A DNA stretch of 64,000 nucleotides, taken from NCBI GenBank assembly GCA_036362985.1, contig JAYGXS010000003.1, positions 68,616,904-68,680,903 on the forward strand, in the 5' to 3' direction. The DNA is from Ligula intestinalis (taxonomy: Eukaryota > Platyhelminthes > Cestoda > Diphyllobothriidea > Diphyllobothriidae). The notes under the pieces are model-generated. The model was given only the letters and a program-made list of their open reading frames with translations, did no database searches and was not told where the DNA came from. The position numbers and the translations under genes are program-made. This document shows, piece after piece, positions 1 through 12,325 of this stretch. Each line of letters opens with the position of its first letter. Position 1 is the first letter of the stretch.

Positions 1-1222
1 ATACCTCTTGTCCCAGCACTTTTTCCTGCAAAAACGGTGGTTAAAGTTTCTTGAGGTGGGGAAATAGGATAGGCAGAGAAGGAACATTTTAGAAGTAAGT
101 GCAAAGTGAAAAATTTAGTCAAAGTTGCTTCCCGCGGCCACTGGGAGCAAGTTGTTCCGTCTGTAAATTGAAGGTGTGCGCGGCGCTTCGCGCCGCGGAC
201 TATACTAATATAACACCAGAACGGTAAGTTGGACCACAGGTAAGTTGAAGTAGATGACCTCCTAACCACCATTTCAATTTTTCACGAAATTCAAGAAACC
301 TGCAGTTTGATAATCGGGTCTTTCCGCAATAAATTAAATGTTAATACAGATTAGGAAAATCTACAGATATAAGTAAACAACACTTCTAAATACAGTATAA
401 TTAAAATGCATTTAGCATTTATTAAAGTATATTCCACTGCGTGCCCTAAATTTCCGCCCGTAAAACCCGATAAACACCGTTTTCGCAGGAAAACATGCAG
501 GGAGTAGGTATAAATGAGTGGGGCTACATAAGCTACCGCTGCCAGAAATTGCTTAAATAATCTACTGTTCTCGCAACAAGAAAGATCTTTTTTACTTATT
601 TACAGCTTATTTTATTTTTATGCTCCGTTTTGATATTTTCGTGCATGGTCTACTAATTTCGTTTCCAGCCTCAAAACAACAACTGGCTCTCTGTGCCCGG
701 TCAAGTGGAATTTCTCTGACTCTTAACCAGACCGCCCCCCTTCCCCCGAACACGCGGCCCATAGTCCAAACGTTAACACCCCCCCTCACTAGCACAACCT
801 ATCGCCGCGGGTGTCACGTCACCATAACCTTTCCACCAAATCCCCCTTCCCTCCCCCGTCCGTTGTAACCTCTGCCTCCGAAACCTCTAGTGCGACATTC
901 CCAGCCCTCACTTTTAATTTAGTCTGACGACGAACACGTGATACTTGTTCGAAAATTCACGAGTACAACTCGATTTTCCGAAGAGATTCTTTCTTTTTCA
1001 TTTGTACATTCATTTTTAGTTTACGTTGTGTAGGTTATTGAAGAGTACCTTTGATTAATTAGTTTACTTAGGTTTTAGTTTATTGTTTATTTTTTTAGAT
1101 TTATTAACCACGCGCGGTTGCTTTTCGGGTACAAATTTTCACAAGTTTATTTTACATTAGTTTATTTTAATTGTTCATATTTTGTTTCAGTATTTAGTTT
1201 ATTTTCCAGTTCATTATTATGT
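1..1222. other. Non-coding flank of RTE-1
   Basis: No gene is supported here. A C-rich tract at about 715-865 gives chance open frames on both strands without recognisable motifs. Between about 1010 and 1210 the sequence is T-rich with many TTTAGTTTA-like words. Similar words recur at about 6600-6790, on the other side of RTE-1, so the RTE may have landed in an older low-complexity repeat. Confidence 0.5.
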
Positions 1223-1268
1223 TTTATTTTACTTACTTGTAATTGTTACGGCTGTGATCATGCCTGAT

Positions 1269-2840
1269 CTAGCCGGACTCAATGATGTCACGAACGTTAC
1301 CTCTCCATGCGTGGCGATTGGCGGCAGCGGATCTCGAAAGCTCCACCCAGTCCCTTCTCCAGCGACGGAGGCCGAATATAAAAGGTCCAAGAACTGCTTC
1401 CATGTCTTGACGGACGGTGTCTAGCCAGGTCTTTAGTTGCCCTCCTCTTCGACGTTTCCAGGTGGGCTGCGGTGCCGGGTCGAGGGCAGCATAGGTAACC
1501 TCTTGGGGCGGACGACGGAGAACGTGTCCAAACCACCTCAGTCGCCTTTCTTGAATGGCCTGAGATATCCTCATGATACGACCGCAGCGGATGCGGACTG
1601 TCTCATTTGAGATGAAGTCGCTGTACTTAACTCGCAGGATCGTCCTCAGGCACTGGTGGTCAAAGACCTCCAGTCTTCGCTCATCTTCAGCGCGCACAGC
1701 CCAGCATTCACATCCATAGAGGAGGACTGACCGGATGGATGCACGGTATACACGAATCTTCGTGGCGATGGAGATGTCACGTCGGATCCATAGGCGCTTT
1801 CGAAGGGTTGAGAAAACCCAGCGAGCAGCATCAATACGGGAGACAATGTCGTCCTTGCTCTGCCCATTCGGTAGCAGCCTCGCCCCGAGGTATTTAAAGC
1901 TGTCTACTTCTTCAAGTTGATGGCCATTAATCCTCAGGAGTGCCTTTTCCTGGTCAGGGATGCAGCTCGAGAACAACTTCGTCTTTCCGGAATTTATGGA
2001 CATGCCTACCGACATAGCGATCTCATTTAACTGCGACACTACTGACTGTAGACCATCAAAGTTTGAGGCTAACAGCGCAATATCATCGGCGTAGTCAAGA
2101 TCAGTAAGTCGGCGTCCGGGTGCAAGTTAAACACCGTCCTCTTCATGTAGGGCTTTGCCGAGAATCCAGTCAATGACGTAGTTAAACAGAATGGGCGAAA
2201 GGACGCAGCCCTGTCGGACACCAGACCGGATATCGAACGACTGAGAGAGATTGTTGTGGACCAGGAATCATGCGGTGGTAGACCGATAGTAGGCCTTAAT
2301 CATCGCAATGTGTTTGGTCGGCATTCCATCCAGTTCCATTATTCGCCACAGGGACTCACGATGGATGGAATCGAATGCGGCGGCAAAGTCGACGAAGCAA
2401 ACGGCCGTCGGTTGCTGGTAGCTATGGCGGAATTCTAGAGTGCGCCTCAGTGTGAATATTTGATCCGCACATCCACGCCCAGCTCGGAATCCGGCTTGGT
2501 TGGGTCGTGTTCTGGAGTCACGTACAGACTGGAAGCGCCTGAGAAGAACAACAGCGAAGATTTTTGCAGCAACATCGATAAGACTAATGCCACGATAGTT
2601 CTCGCATCTTGTCTTATCTCCCTTATTTTGGACAGGTACAAGGATACCTGAGCCCCAGTCATCGGGAACGGTCTTTTCTCGCCACGCCTGTACAATCACC
2701 TCATGGAGCCGAGGAGCCAGGGTGTCGACACAGGACTTGTAGATTTCTGCAAGAATACCGTCCTCTCCGCACGCCTTGTTGTTGCGTAGTCTCTGCATTG
2801 CATCGGTAACTTTGTTTTCGGAAGGGATGTCACACGACAC
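1269..2840 (-). pseudogene. RTE-1 reverse transcriptase, broken
   Basis: The N-terminal half (2840-2268) has the RT signature NNKACGEDGILAEIY, the block ENYRGISLIDVAAKIF and the catalytic-region motif FVDFAAAFDSIHRESLW. The C-terminal half (2039-1269) has SFKYLGARLLPNG and the RTE thumb-like motif VLLYGCECWAVRAEDERRL, followed by RRLRWFGHVLRRP. The stretch 2040-2267, where the catalytic FADD-type box lies, is in shifted frames. This layout is typical of RTE elements. The protein would copy element RNA at a nicked target; this copy cannot make it. Confidence 0.85.
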
Positions 2841-2963
2841 TGCGTAGGCAGAAGAGGATTGAAAATCCGCTGTAGAGGAGAGGGAGGGTGTGATGGGTTG
2901 TTAGTCAAAGTTGAGTAGGTGCTCGAAGTGTTCACGCCAGCAATCGACCTTGGCCGAGTTGTC

Positions 2964-4835
2964 AGTATCAGTATCAGTTTATTGAGGGAAAGATAGGCGA
3001 ATGCCTTTGAACTCCCTGTTGGTAACAGGATGATGTGAAATAAGTTGATACAAAGAAAAATTTAAACTTTACGACAGTTACATGTTCCGGGAAGACAGTC
3101 TTCACAAAAATATAACAGAAAAATACAGAAAAATATATGACTACTCGCAAATCGCGAGTAGTATAATTTGATGCAGTGGATGTGATAAACAATGTGATTC
3201 ATTTGTAAGTGATTCATTGGAATCTGATGGAGGAGTTTTCACCTTCGTTGCGTTTGCACTTGATACATGTCCAGTCTTCTCTTAAATGCATGGACACTAG
3301 TGGAGAGGACAACCTCTTCTGGAAGAGCGTTCCACGCTGAAACTATTCTGTTGGTAAAGAAAAATTTTCTTCCGTCGATCCTTGCTTTGCCCGGGCGTAG
3401 TTTAAGGGAATGCCCGCGCAAAGTTGGCGTGTTAGCCTGGGCAAAGAAATCATCAGGAACGAAACAACAATGCAGCTTATTCATAATACGGAACGCTAAT
3501 ATGAGGTCCCCCCGGAGTTGTCTGTAGGTAAGGGGAAATAGGTCGAGGATTGACAGTCTGCTTTCATAGGGCAATGTTCCTAGACCTTTGACCATCTTTG
3601 TCACTCGCCTCTGGACCTTCTCTAAGACAGTACAGTCTTTGACAGTCCAAGGTCTCCATGCCTGTATAGCGAACTCCAGGTGCGGCCGAATGAAGCTTCC
3701 AAAGATTTTGGAAAAGCTGTCTTTTTCAAACCCCATAAAGGCTCGTCTAATCAGTTGTAACATAGATCTGGCCGACTTCGCCGCCTTCGTACAGTTCAGC
3801 GTTGGTTTGAGTGAAGAAGTTATCCACACACCCAAGTCCTTCTGACTCTCAACTTGTTGCAACGGAGTACCGTTTAAAGAATAGACTTTCGTGCAGGATG
3901 CTCTAAAACTGCCGATTTGAAGAAAGTTACATTTACTAACATTGAAAGGCATAAGCCAAAGCTTTGACCAGTCCTCCAATCTGTTCAAGTTGGCTTGTAG
4001 ATGGTTTTCGTCTGCCGTACTTTGGACAACTTTCCATAATTTGATGTCATCGGCGAACAAGGTGACTTCACAGTCTAGCTCCCTGACACAGTCGTTGATG
4101 AAGACGAGGAACAATATGGGACCTAAAACTGAGCCCTGTGGGACGCCACTCACCACAGGTAAACCTGAGGACTGCTGGCGACCGACTTGGACTCTTTGTG
4201 ACCGTCCTGTCAAAAAGTGTTGGATCCATAGGAGGAGGTTCCCGCGAACGCCTGCGCTGCGCAGCTTAAGCAGCAGGCGTTGATGAGGGACGGTATCGAA
4301 CGCCTTTTTGAAGTCAATGTAGATCGCATGCACCGTTTTGCCCTCGTCACGTGCTTTGGTCCAGCTATCAAGTGAGAATAGCAGATTGGTAAGACAGGAC
4401 CTACCACTGCGAAAACCGTGTTGGGCATCGGAAAGGAGATGATTCTGCTCAAGGAACTGCATCAACGCCTTCTTAATGATTTTTTCCATGATTTTGCAAC
4501 AAATGGAGGTAAGGCTCACCGGCCTGTAATTATTTGCGGACGCTCGGCTGCCACTCTTGAAAAGTGGAATGATCGTCGCTGTCTTCCAATCAGATGGTAG
4601 GCAGCCCGTAACAAATGACGCCTGGAAGATTAGGGCTAACGGCCATTTCAGAAGCTAGCTCCTTCAACAGCTTGGCCGGGATTGCATCGGGGCCTGGGGA
4701 GGTCGATTCTTTCAATTTACGAAGCTCATTCTTAACTACATCTTCGGTGAAGAGGACTGTATCAATAGATGGGATCGAATTGTCTTCATAAGTGTGGGAT
4801 AGAAAACCGGGTTCAGTTACTTCGACGGACCGGAA
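2964..4835 (-). mobile_element. CR1-group retrotransposon nested in RTE-1
   Basis: The flanking RTE reading frame ends at GGFIA on the 4836 side and resumes with DNSAKVD on the 2963 side, so the junctions can be placed to within a base or two. The insert is 5' truncated: it starts just upstream of the RT domain and keeps a 3' UTR (3238-2964). It ends in a small hairpin (AGGC/GCCT, about 3000), an AATAAA and a TGATAC repeat tail. No clear target site duplication is visible. Confidence 0.88.
3239..4519 (-). pseudogene. Reverse transcriptase of the nested CR1 element (426-residue open frame)
   Basis: The frame shows RT block QHGFRSGRSCLTNLL, catalytic-region block YIDFKKAFDTVPHQRLL, SGVPQGSVLGPILF and the active-site box FADDIKLW. 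A CR1-type C-terminal region follows with EKVQRRVTKMVKGL, LPYESRL and RGDLILAFRIMNKL, ending in SAWNALPEEVV. The N-terminal RT segment lies in another frame at 4835-4590 (SPGPDAIPAKLLKEL), so at least one frameshift separates them, and no endonuclease is present. The long uninterrupted frame suggests a fairly recent insertion compared with its host RTE. Confidence 0.88.
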
Positions 4836-4911
4836 GGCAATAAATCCTCCATTCACATCGTGAACAGAATCACAGTGTCAGGGGCTTATCACTAACCTGG
4901 CGTATGATTTG

Positions 4912-6294
4912 CTACAATTTTCGGGTGTCACCAACATTAGAAGCCTGCTCCATAGAAGTCGCAGTTTCGGACCAATACTTCTGCCGATCACCTCTAGTCA
5001 ACTTTGCTGTCAGCTTTCGAAGTTGGCGGAAGGAGGCATCGTTCCGGGACCTGGCTCGAGTCGTCTCAGCCGATAGCTGCAGGGTTCTTCCGCTGATCCA
5101 GTCATTGCGGCGCCGCTGAGTGAATCCGAGAATCTTCTCAGCTGCCCCATAGATGGATGTCTTCAGTGATGGCCACTTGCTACTGCCCTCGTTGTCAGCC
5201 TGGATCATAAGACGGGACTGGATTCCTGTGCTTAAAGCCTCGGTAGTGTTGGTTTGCCAAAGCTTTGCGACATCAAGGCGTCTCGCACGTGGCAGTTTGG
5301 GCGCAGATGAGAGGTGAACCTTCAGGCGCGTGCGAACGAGAACATGGTCAGACGCGTACACGTTACCAGTTTCGGCACCTCACATCGACCTGCTATCGTG
5401 GACCCAGCTGCAAAACCGTGAACCAACTAGAATGTAATCGATCTGACTGGCGGTACGGCCATCGTTCAAATACCAAGTCAGTAGATGTTTGTGACGATGC
5501 TGAAAGCATGTGTTGGTAACAAACAGTCGGTTCTGTTCGGCAAACTGCAGCATCCTCTCACCATTGTCCCTTCGAGAGCCAAGCCCAAAACGACCAAGAA
5601 GGTGGCTGTTTGTCGGGTCACCGGGTCCAGTCCAGCCATTCCAGTCCCCGGCAACAATCAGCAGATCTCGACGAGGGAGTCGTGCAGCTAGCTCCTGCAG
5701 CTGCGAGTAGAAATTATCTTTCTCTTGTTGTTCAGCCGCCGGCGTAGGTGCATACACAGATACGACCGAGATGTTCGTAAAATGGCCTTGTAGTCGAACA
5801 TAGGCCATTCGGTCGTTGACTGGTTCCCATGCTAGTAGTGCACGGTTAGCTTTTTCCGAGAGGGCAATAGCCACACCGTGTCTACCAGATGAGTCACTCG
5901 GACCGCTGTGATACAAGGTGAAATAAGAATCGACCCCCGGGATTTTGATTTTTCGGGCGCCTGAGTCGGGGAGTCGGACCTCTGACAAGCAACAAACATC
6001 CACGTGATATTCATGGAGACTGTGCGCTGTCAGACTTTGAGTACCAGGTTCCAGAAATGTTCGCACATTCCAGCATCCAATACCAAGAGTCCGTTTTTTG
6101 TTTAGCAGTCCAGCTTGCACATTATTCGCCCGCACTACCGGACAAGGGTTGCGGAGCGCGTCGGTTCCCGCGGACGCCGTAGCAGTGGTCGTAGTAAGAT
6201 AAGGAGACATCATAAGGTTTCTTGGGAATTTTGAATACAGGCGGGTCCCTAGCGGCCGCTCGGATTCTTTGTTCGAGGTTGTCTCCTCTAGCAC
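4912..6294 (-). pseudogene. RTE-1 endonuclease and linker, broken
   Basis: The 304-residue frame at 6294-5380 is an exonuclease-endonuclease-phosphatase fold. It shows GIGCWNVRTF at the N-terminus, CCLSEVRLPDSG (catalytic Glu), VSVYAPTP, LIVAGDWNGWTGP (catalytic Asp/Asn), and QIDYILVGSRF near the C-terminus. A second frame (5361-4912) begins with ASDHVLVRTRLKV, the conserved SDH motif of the same domain. It continues into a basic linker ending EQASNVGDTRKL, which leads into RT. The SDH is separated from the rest by a frameshift near 5370. In the family this enzyme nicks target DNA to prime reverse transcription. Confidence 0.88.
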
Positions 6295-6560
6295 TTTGGC
6301 TCAAGAACCTAACCACAAGGCAGTGGTGTTGATGGCAAGCAAACCTATTTAATGGTGGTTCACACCGTCATTGGGACTTGCGGTATTTTATAAGGCAGTC
6401 GGTGCGCCAGACTTCAGCCTACCGCGCCCTGGTAACACTGTCGCTGCTGCGTCCGCGACTGCTTATTCGCCAGACCCGGGAGCCTGCTTATTTCGCAGCT
6501 AACCTTCACTGAAGGCCGCGCCACTATCCGCCACCCGTGGACGCGCCAGGTAGCCTGCAG

Positions 6561-7489
6561 CTTGGCTAACCGGTAACCCTCCTTTCCCGGGTAATCCGCA
6601 TTATTTTAGCTTTACGTTGGTTGTTAATTTAGTCAGTTTAGCTTATTTTAGTTTACGTTTCTCTAGTTGACGTAAGTTTTATGTAGTTAGTTTTTATTTT
6701 AGTTCGTTTACCTTATAATTGTTTACTTTAGTTTGTGGTCTAGTTTTAGACTTATTAGTGACATGCGATTTTTATTTTATTTTGTCACTTTTCTTTACTT
6801 TAATCCCGGAAATTCATATTTGTTTTGCGTTGTTCTGCATGTGTGAGCAGCTCCCAATATTTTCGTAGTTATACATTGTACTTATGGCGCGTTTTTGTCG
6901 AAAAGAATTAGGTTATTAAAATAATTATTCTTGCTTTCTCTACTTATATAAGCTTGAATTTTTTCATTTAAATTTCTCCTCCTCTCTATTGCCCAAACTG
7001 TATAATGTTTATTACACCTGGTCGCGTACTATAGAAGGATAGGGTTTTCACGTGCTATTCTTTGAGGTTGATTAAACTTCTACCGTTTTTATGTGTGCGA
7101 TTTATTAGAGGGCGCTAGGACATATTTGGGACTACTATTTCAACAGTGAATAAATGCGGTGCATTTTTTAATTGCCTGTTAGGCCCGCTAAGCTCTACGT
7201 TAAGGCTACGTCAATCTGAAAAATTAATAACGTATATGCAAGGGCTCTAACGACAGCTGCGAAGGTGCTGAATGAGGAAATCAAGCACAATACCGCCGAT
7301 GTTGATAACAGCCTTTGAGGCAATCTCATCTGTAGGAAAATAACAGAGCAGGAAAGGTCCGCAACTCAGGAGTCGTACTTTAAAAACCTTAAAGAAGGGT
7401 AAAAGCTGACGAAGACAAAACATTAAATTCATCAGAAGAAAAGGCCAACCGTCGATAAGGGAAGATCTACCGCCAGGATTAGTGAGCAT
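6561..7489. other. Non-coding stretch upstream of RTE-1
   Basis: AT-rich sequence with TTTAGTTTA-like words at about 6600-6790, matching the other flank of RTE-1. No open frame, exon or repeat end could be supported in the rest. Confidence 0.4.
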
Positions 7490-7645
7490 CTTATGAAGTT
7501 GATAATTATTAGGGGGGTTTGGCAAATTCGAATAATTCAGTTGACCCTTTTGTGAGAAATTCGCGGCCTTGGTAGGATTTGAACCCACACAGCAGGAAAG
7601 TGAATTATTAAAATCTGCCAATCCCCCCTCCCCTAATAAGAAAGT
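7490..7645 (-). repeat. tRNA-like SINE-1 unit, partial, with inverted-repeat ends
   Basis: In reverse complement the tail GGGTCAACTGAATTATTCG and a B-box-like GTGGGTTCAAATCC core can be read at about 7565-7600. The outer ends are inverted copies of each other: TTAGGGGGGTTTGGCAAATT near 7515 against ATCTGCCAATCCCCCC near 7615. The A-box half is missing. Confidence 0.6.
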
Positions 7646-7649
7646 CAGC

Positions 7650-7915
7650 CTAGTGGTCATTCTGGTGGATTCTAGATGATAGCTTAGGAAATCCTGCATG
7701 GGCAGTCGACTAAATGTATCCATAAGGGTGGATTCCATACGACCAGTAGACTGGGTGGGTAAATCGATCCAAGTGTGATTAAATTCACGGCGCACGGTAC
7801 GCCTTCATAACTCAATGGTAGAGTGTCCGCTATACAAAAGCCTTCCCTGTTGTGTGGGTTTGAATCCCACCGATGCCACGAATTTTTTAACAATGGGGCC
7901 AACTGAAGAGAATAA
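7650..7915 (+). repeat. tRNA-like SINE-1 unit
   Basis: It has the family head (GGAAATCCTGC, GTGGATTCCATACG, GTGATTAAATTCACGGCGC), then a tRNA-like core at about 7800-7880 with A-box-like CATAACTCAATGGTAGAG and B-box-like GGGTTTGAATCCC. The family tail follows. It points towards the partial unit just upstream on the other strand, making a head-to-head pair. Confidence 0.75.
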
Positions 7916-8819
7916 TGTCAAAATCGAAAGCTCTATCCTTTGGGCTCTACGAGTAGGAAGAAACGGTAGTGAAATCAACAAAAAAAGTTTCCAGCATAAA
8001 ACAGCCCTGGCATGTTGCACTTTGCTAGCCATGAGGTGGCACTATTACGAGTCTCAGTAAAACATTCTTCGGGAAAGTCCTGTCACCGCATTGGCACCGC
8101 GGTATAGAAAGGGCAACTGTTCGTGTGCTAAACTACCGCTAAATGCGCACTTTCTGTGAACATCGAGCGTAACGCCAAACACACCCTGGGTCCGAAGTCA
8201 AAATGTCATCCTACACGTAGTAGAATTGGGCGTCCGAGAAGGATGACTAGGCAAACCCATTCAGGAGGGGAGGAGGGGGGGGTAGCGGCAGTGCATGTAT
8301 CCTCTCGAGGCCAGTGGCCAGAAAAGGTGCCCAAACATAGGCCACCTGTAAGCTCGCCGTGATTAGTGCATGCAGTGTAACTGATCGAAGTACTACAAGA
8401 CAGAAAAATAATTCGCGTCTGCAGCTCCACGCCTCCGCCTTTTGCCAAAGTGACGCTGCCCATTCTGACAGCATGGAACGTTGGTTCCATTGTAGGCAAT
8501 ACAATTTGAAAGGGCGGCATCGTTGCACGGTAACTGGCCTCTTATAAAGGGGACATCAGTGGGATCCGTTTGTTATTTTTTCGAAGAGGGACAACGGATA
8601 TTGATGGGTGCCGAGTAAGCCTTTTCCTAACGTCCCAAGGCACGGTGATGAGTCGCCAGAGTAGTCTTGTTCGTCAAAAATGAAATCGGTGAACGACTGG
8701 CGTGTCGCCCCCCACGAGGAATGAAATGTCGCCCCCGGAACCTGGCACCTGTCTCTCCACGGGAAAAAACTTGCAACTGTCGTCCCTGCCTAGACCCCTG
8801 CTCTCCACCACCCCCTGCC
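7916..8819. other. No supported feature
   Basis: Several open frames overlap on both strands around 8150-8960, but none shows a domain, splice logic or repeat identity that I recognise. Confidence 0.35.
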
Positions 8820-9593
8820 ATTGACCTCATTCAAAGCACTGACCAAGCCGCACATCACTTATGCGGCACCAATCTGGTCTCCGACGATCAGCCCTTCCAG
8901 CCTCCGCCGACTTCAGTCAGCACAGAACGGTGCCCTCCGTACGATCACGGGCTGCTATAAAATGTCGCCTATCGATCGTCTTCATGCAGAGGCTCCTGTC
9001 CTGCCGGTCATCCCTCACAGCACACTCATAGGCCAGCAGTTTTAGTGGGTCTGCTCTCAACTTGGCCATCCTAATCACCACCGTTGCCACGCTACTGAAC
9101 CCAGCCGCAACGTTCCGCCGTCTATTCGAGTTCTCCACAAGGAAGTTGTCACCTCGTCTCTGTCGGATCTACCCAGTGATCACTCTGCCACCAAATCAGG
9201 CTTTCAGCGTCTCCACCAGAGAGCCATTGTCGAAGAAAAACGAGGGTATCATCCCCCGGTCCTTTTGGGCGGCTATCCACCTCCGATTGCGGCCTCGGAA
9301 CGACAACTCCCGAGGGTCACTCGCTGTACTCTGGTGCATCTACGCAGTGGCTACTCCATGCTCCTTCGCCAGTACCAACACCGGCTCAACCCGTCCACAC
9401 CCGACTACTGTCCCGATTGCTGCACTTCTTCGCATGACTGTCAACATCTGTTTGCCCGCAGTTCCCGGCCAGGAACCCGCCTCACCCCCGCGGACCTTTG
9501 GCTCAGGCCGGTCGAGGTCTCGGTTTTTCTCCGTCTTCCAACTACTACCAGTTTGGATTCCGGCGGGGACTCTTGATCAAACAATGGGCTAAG
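8820..9593 (+). mobile_element. Jockey-type non-LTR retrotransposon, C-terminal fragment
   Basis: The frame 8821-9045 reads TKPHITYAAPIWSPTISPSS, then LRRLQSAQNGALRTITG and DRLHAEAPVLPV, the region after the RT palm in Jockey-like elements. After frameshifts, 9265-9576 reads ERQLPRVTRCTLVHLRSGYS, then a Cys/His cluster (CPDCCTSSHDCQHLF) and LTPADLWLRPVEV, the usual C-terminal end of these ORF2 proteins. The endonuclease and the catalytic RT core are absent. It is a 5'-truncated, inactive remnant. Confidence 0.75.
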
Positions 9594-9616
9594 ACACACA
9601 AACACACACACACACC
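9594..9616 (+). repeat. CA-rich microsatellite after the Jockey fragment
   Basis: Short ACACAC-rich run directly after the stop of the Jockey C-terminus. It may be the element tail or a microsatellite grown from it. Confidence 0.6.
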
Positions 9617-10695
9617 TCGCTCCTAAGGGCCTCGAATCTGTCGTGTGGTCCAAAGTAATCTCCCAGTATCTGCTGATCTGCAACCCCGCACAGAGACCGC
9701 ATCCTCGCAGGAAAACTCGGGTGTCTTAAACAATCACCATGTGAAGATGGGAAATTCGTCATTGATACTAATCTATCATTTCCACTTTTTCTGGTAAACG
9801 TAGCTCCTTGTTTGACAGGAGATGCTTTGCAAATCCTAAGCTAGAACTATATACTGTAGATAGTCAAAGACAACCTATAAAACGGCAAATGCCTCTATGT
9901 TACGACCTAAATGCATGGTAGATCCTCCGCTATTATAAAGTGCACGTGTTTAATATTTGCCCAATATAGGTTACGACTGCACACTAGCTCCAAATTTCCT
10001 ACATGCATGTAGAGGCCGCATTGGAGTATACTATTTCTTGATGTTAGAAAGTATGGGTACTAGAATTAGCACTCCTGACATTGGCATACTACTTCTAGTG
10101 GCAGTATCCTAGCCATTGTAGCTTACACTTTAGGAAAAAGTTATACGGTTTTGGTGAATAGAGGTAGGAGGGTGAAAACCAGGGCACGCATTGATGTACT
10201 CCGAGCCTTAAACATCTAATTTACTCGGAATAGCATAAATCCAGGTCCCCACTCCTAGTTGAGATCGAGAGGGCATGAGTCCAATGCCGACTTAAACCAG
10301 CGTCATTTCTGAACAATTATTAGCGTCAGAAATACAACCATTACTACTATCAAATTAGTTACACTGCTAGTAAGCAGCAATATAAATAGAAGTAGCAATA
10401 TCAGACTCTGTCCCTTTGAGTCTCTTTTGAAACTCACCCAAGGTGAGTGAGGGCAGGTAGTACCAGCGCAAAAGCCTACCGTCACTTAAGACTAAGTTAG
10501 GCAGTGTTTCCGGCCTGCACTGGAGAAAACGGCTTACGCCTGATTCCCGCTCGGTCATCTCGACTCTGTCTTGTCACCGGTTCAAGCGGGGTGAGGGTTT
10601 AGAGTGTGGCAGACGGCTGCACGTAAATTTTCACTATATCTGACTACAGTCATCCTCCTTGCTCTTTGAGTATATGGTGGACCTCCTCAAAGTTG
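9617..10695. other. No supported feature
   Basis: Unique-looking sequence with only short chance open frames. No repeat ends recognised. Confidence 0.35.
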
Positions 10696-10699
10696 ATGG

Positions 10700-10820
10700 T
10701 CGAACTATCACCATGAGCTAATCCAAAACAAATCCAACGAAGACCTGCAACGGCTTATTATCCTCGGTGACTTAAATACCTGCGTAGACACACATTCCAA
10801 GCTGCTTAAACGAGAGCGTG
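10700..10820 (+). pseudogene. Possible endonuclease fragment of a non-LTR retrotransposon
   Basis: A short plus-strand frame reads LQRLIILGDLNTCVDTHSK, resembling the L-G-D-F-N motif of AP-type endonucleases in LINE elements. Only about 35 residues are readable, with nothing recognisable to either side, so assignment to an element family is not possible. Confidence 0.4.
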
Positions 10821-10914
10821 AGGTCGAAAGGGGATCGGTAGCTGCAGTAGCAACCGACCATGTCTGCTGCAGCCATGCCCAAAGCATGATGTTCTTGTCA
10901 TCGACAGAACATGG

Positions 10915-11090
10915 AGCCCGTGGTTTAGTGGTTGGGGCGCCGGACTTTTAAACAATAGGTCGCGGGTTAGAGCCTCAGAGTTTTGGATCAACCGAGATCG
11001 GACATGGCTGACGGCTAAAATGTTCGACATGGCTAGTCAAGTCCTTCTTGTTTTTTTGTCGGTAAGGTCTTTCTGCCTATAATATAATAT
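10915..11090 (+). repeat. tRNA-like SINE-2 copy
   Basis: Starts with an A-box-like GAGCCCGTGGTTTAGTGG and B-box-like GCGGGTTAGAGCC, then a tRNA-unrelated body with CATGGCTGACGGCTAA, ending in a TTTGTCGGTAAGGTC region and TATAATATAATA tail. The body matches copies at 21643, 25118 and 25670. Confidence 0.65.
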
Positions 11091-12325
11091 CCAGTGAGCG
11101 GCTGCTGGAAGGACTCGAGACTGAGCCCCAAGACACAACGGGCGGAGTGTGTTCCGTAATGCGATCAGTGAGCGCTCCCCTTCCCCGATTAACACCAGAT
11201 ATTCTTTCATCTTCCGATCCTGCAGAAGAAGACGTAGATGGTCCCACCGCTCGCTGCTGGGTAAAATCCTCGTGCGGAGGTGTGGTTAGCGTGGCATGCT
11301 GGTAACCAAGGAAATGAGATGTATACGCCGTTGGAAGGACCCCCACTTCGTCGTCTGCAAGATAACCCCTCAACTAGAACCCTGCAGAGTAGGCGAACAC
11401 CAGAAAAGTCCAATTCTGTATTCTTGGGTACGCAAGAAGCCGACTGGATTTTAATTACTACGGAAATCTGAACCTGAGTAACACCCGAGAAATGTATGTC
11501 GTTTGGAAACCCCAAGCGAGAGTGCAACCACGGGCAGGGTTCAACATTATTTGGAAATTGAAAAAAATGTTTCTCAAAACCAAAAGATACCCTATATAAT
11601 TTGAAGCAGAGGTGATTTTCTACCAACTGGATACAAACAAGATGATTTTTATTCATTTTACTTTATAAGGGCATCAAATCCACTGAGGAAAATTGATACT
11701 GCCTAAGTATTCATTTGAACGAGTATGGCTTATGCGGGCGGCCGAAGTAAAGCTCAGCTAAACGCCAGCACCCTATCGGGATGCAAATATTCTGGGATTT
11801 TGCTTCACGAGAATAAATAATATAACCTCGTCTAAATAGTTCTCTCTAATCGAACACACAGCACCGAATTTAGACTTACATTTCATAAAGTAAGTCAGCT
11901 ACTGTAGGAACCCCGTATTGTAGGTCGGAGGTACCAACTCCTGTGTCCCAACCTTAATCCCCCAGGAATATGACGCAATACTACCTCTTAAATGGTAGTA
12001 ATCATCGATAAAAAAATAAAACATAAATTGGCAAGAAACCCGGTGCTAAAAATAAACCCAAACCAGATAGGGAGACTTACGAGGAGTCCGGGTGGAAAAC
12101 ACGGTGACTGCAAGACAGAAGATGTACTGTTGGCCTGTCTAGACTTTCGTGTGTAGCTCATGAACATAGAGCGGCGGGCGGACATGAGGCCTAGGCCGAG
12201 GTAGCTATGAGCATACAGCTGAAGCGTTAAAAGGGAAAGAGCATGCCATTTGAAGTAGGAGTAGGAACAAGATGTACAAGCAGTATGGCTAGGAATATAA
12301 AGTGCAAGAATAGAATTAAAATATG
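11091..12325. other. No supported feature
   Basis: A 149-residue minus-strand frame (11656-11207) and smaller frames exist, but none has a recognisable motif. I looked here for the missing C-terminal ENTPD exons and did not find them. Confidence 0.35.

Larger units (their letters stand above)
1223..6560 (-). mobile_element. RTE-type non-LTR retrotransposon (RTE-1), interrupted by a CR1 element
   Basis: In minus-strand order the element has a 5' leader (about 6560-6300), an AP-type endonuclease, a linker, reverse transcriptase and a short 3' end with an AAGTAAGTA-like tail near 1225. A nested CR1 element occupies 2964-4835, so the RTE itself is about 3.5 kb. Both ends are confirmed by a second copy at 15551-16945, which shares the leader and the 3' end. 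The reading frame is broken by stops and frameshifts, so it is a dead copy. Confidence 0.9.

Noticed and set aside
607..868. Overlapping open frames on both strands near the left end
   Set aside because: Produced by a C-rich tract without stops; no family resemblance or splice signals.
11207..11656. Possible C-terminal ENTPD exon
   Set aside because: The frame lacks the SYLG and C-terminal Phe-Tyr-rich motifs expected downstream of apyrase region 4.
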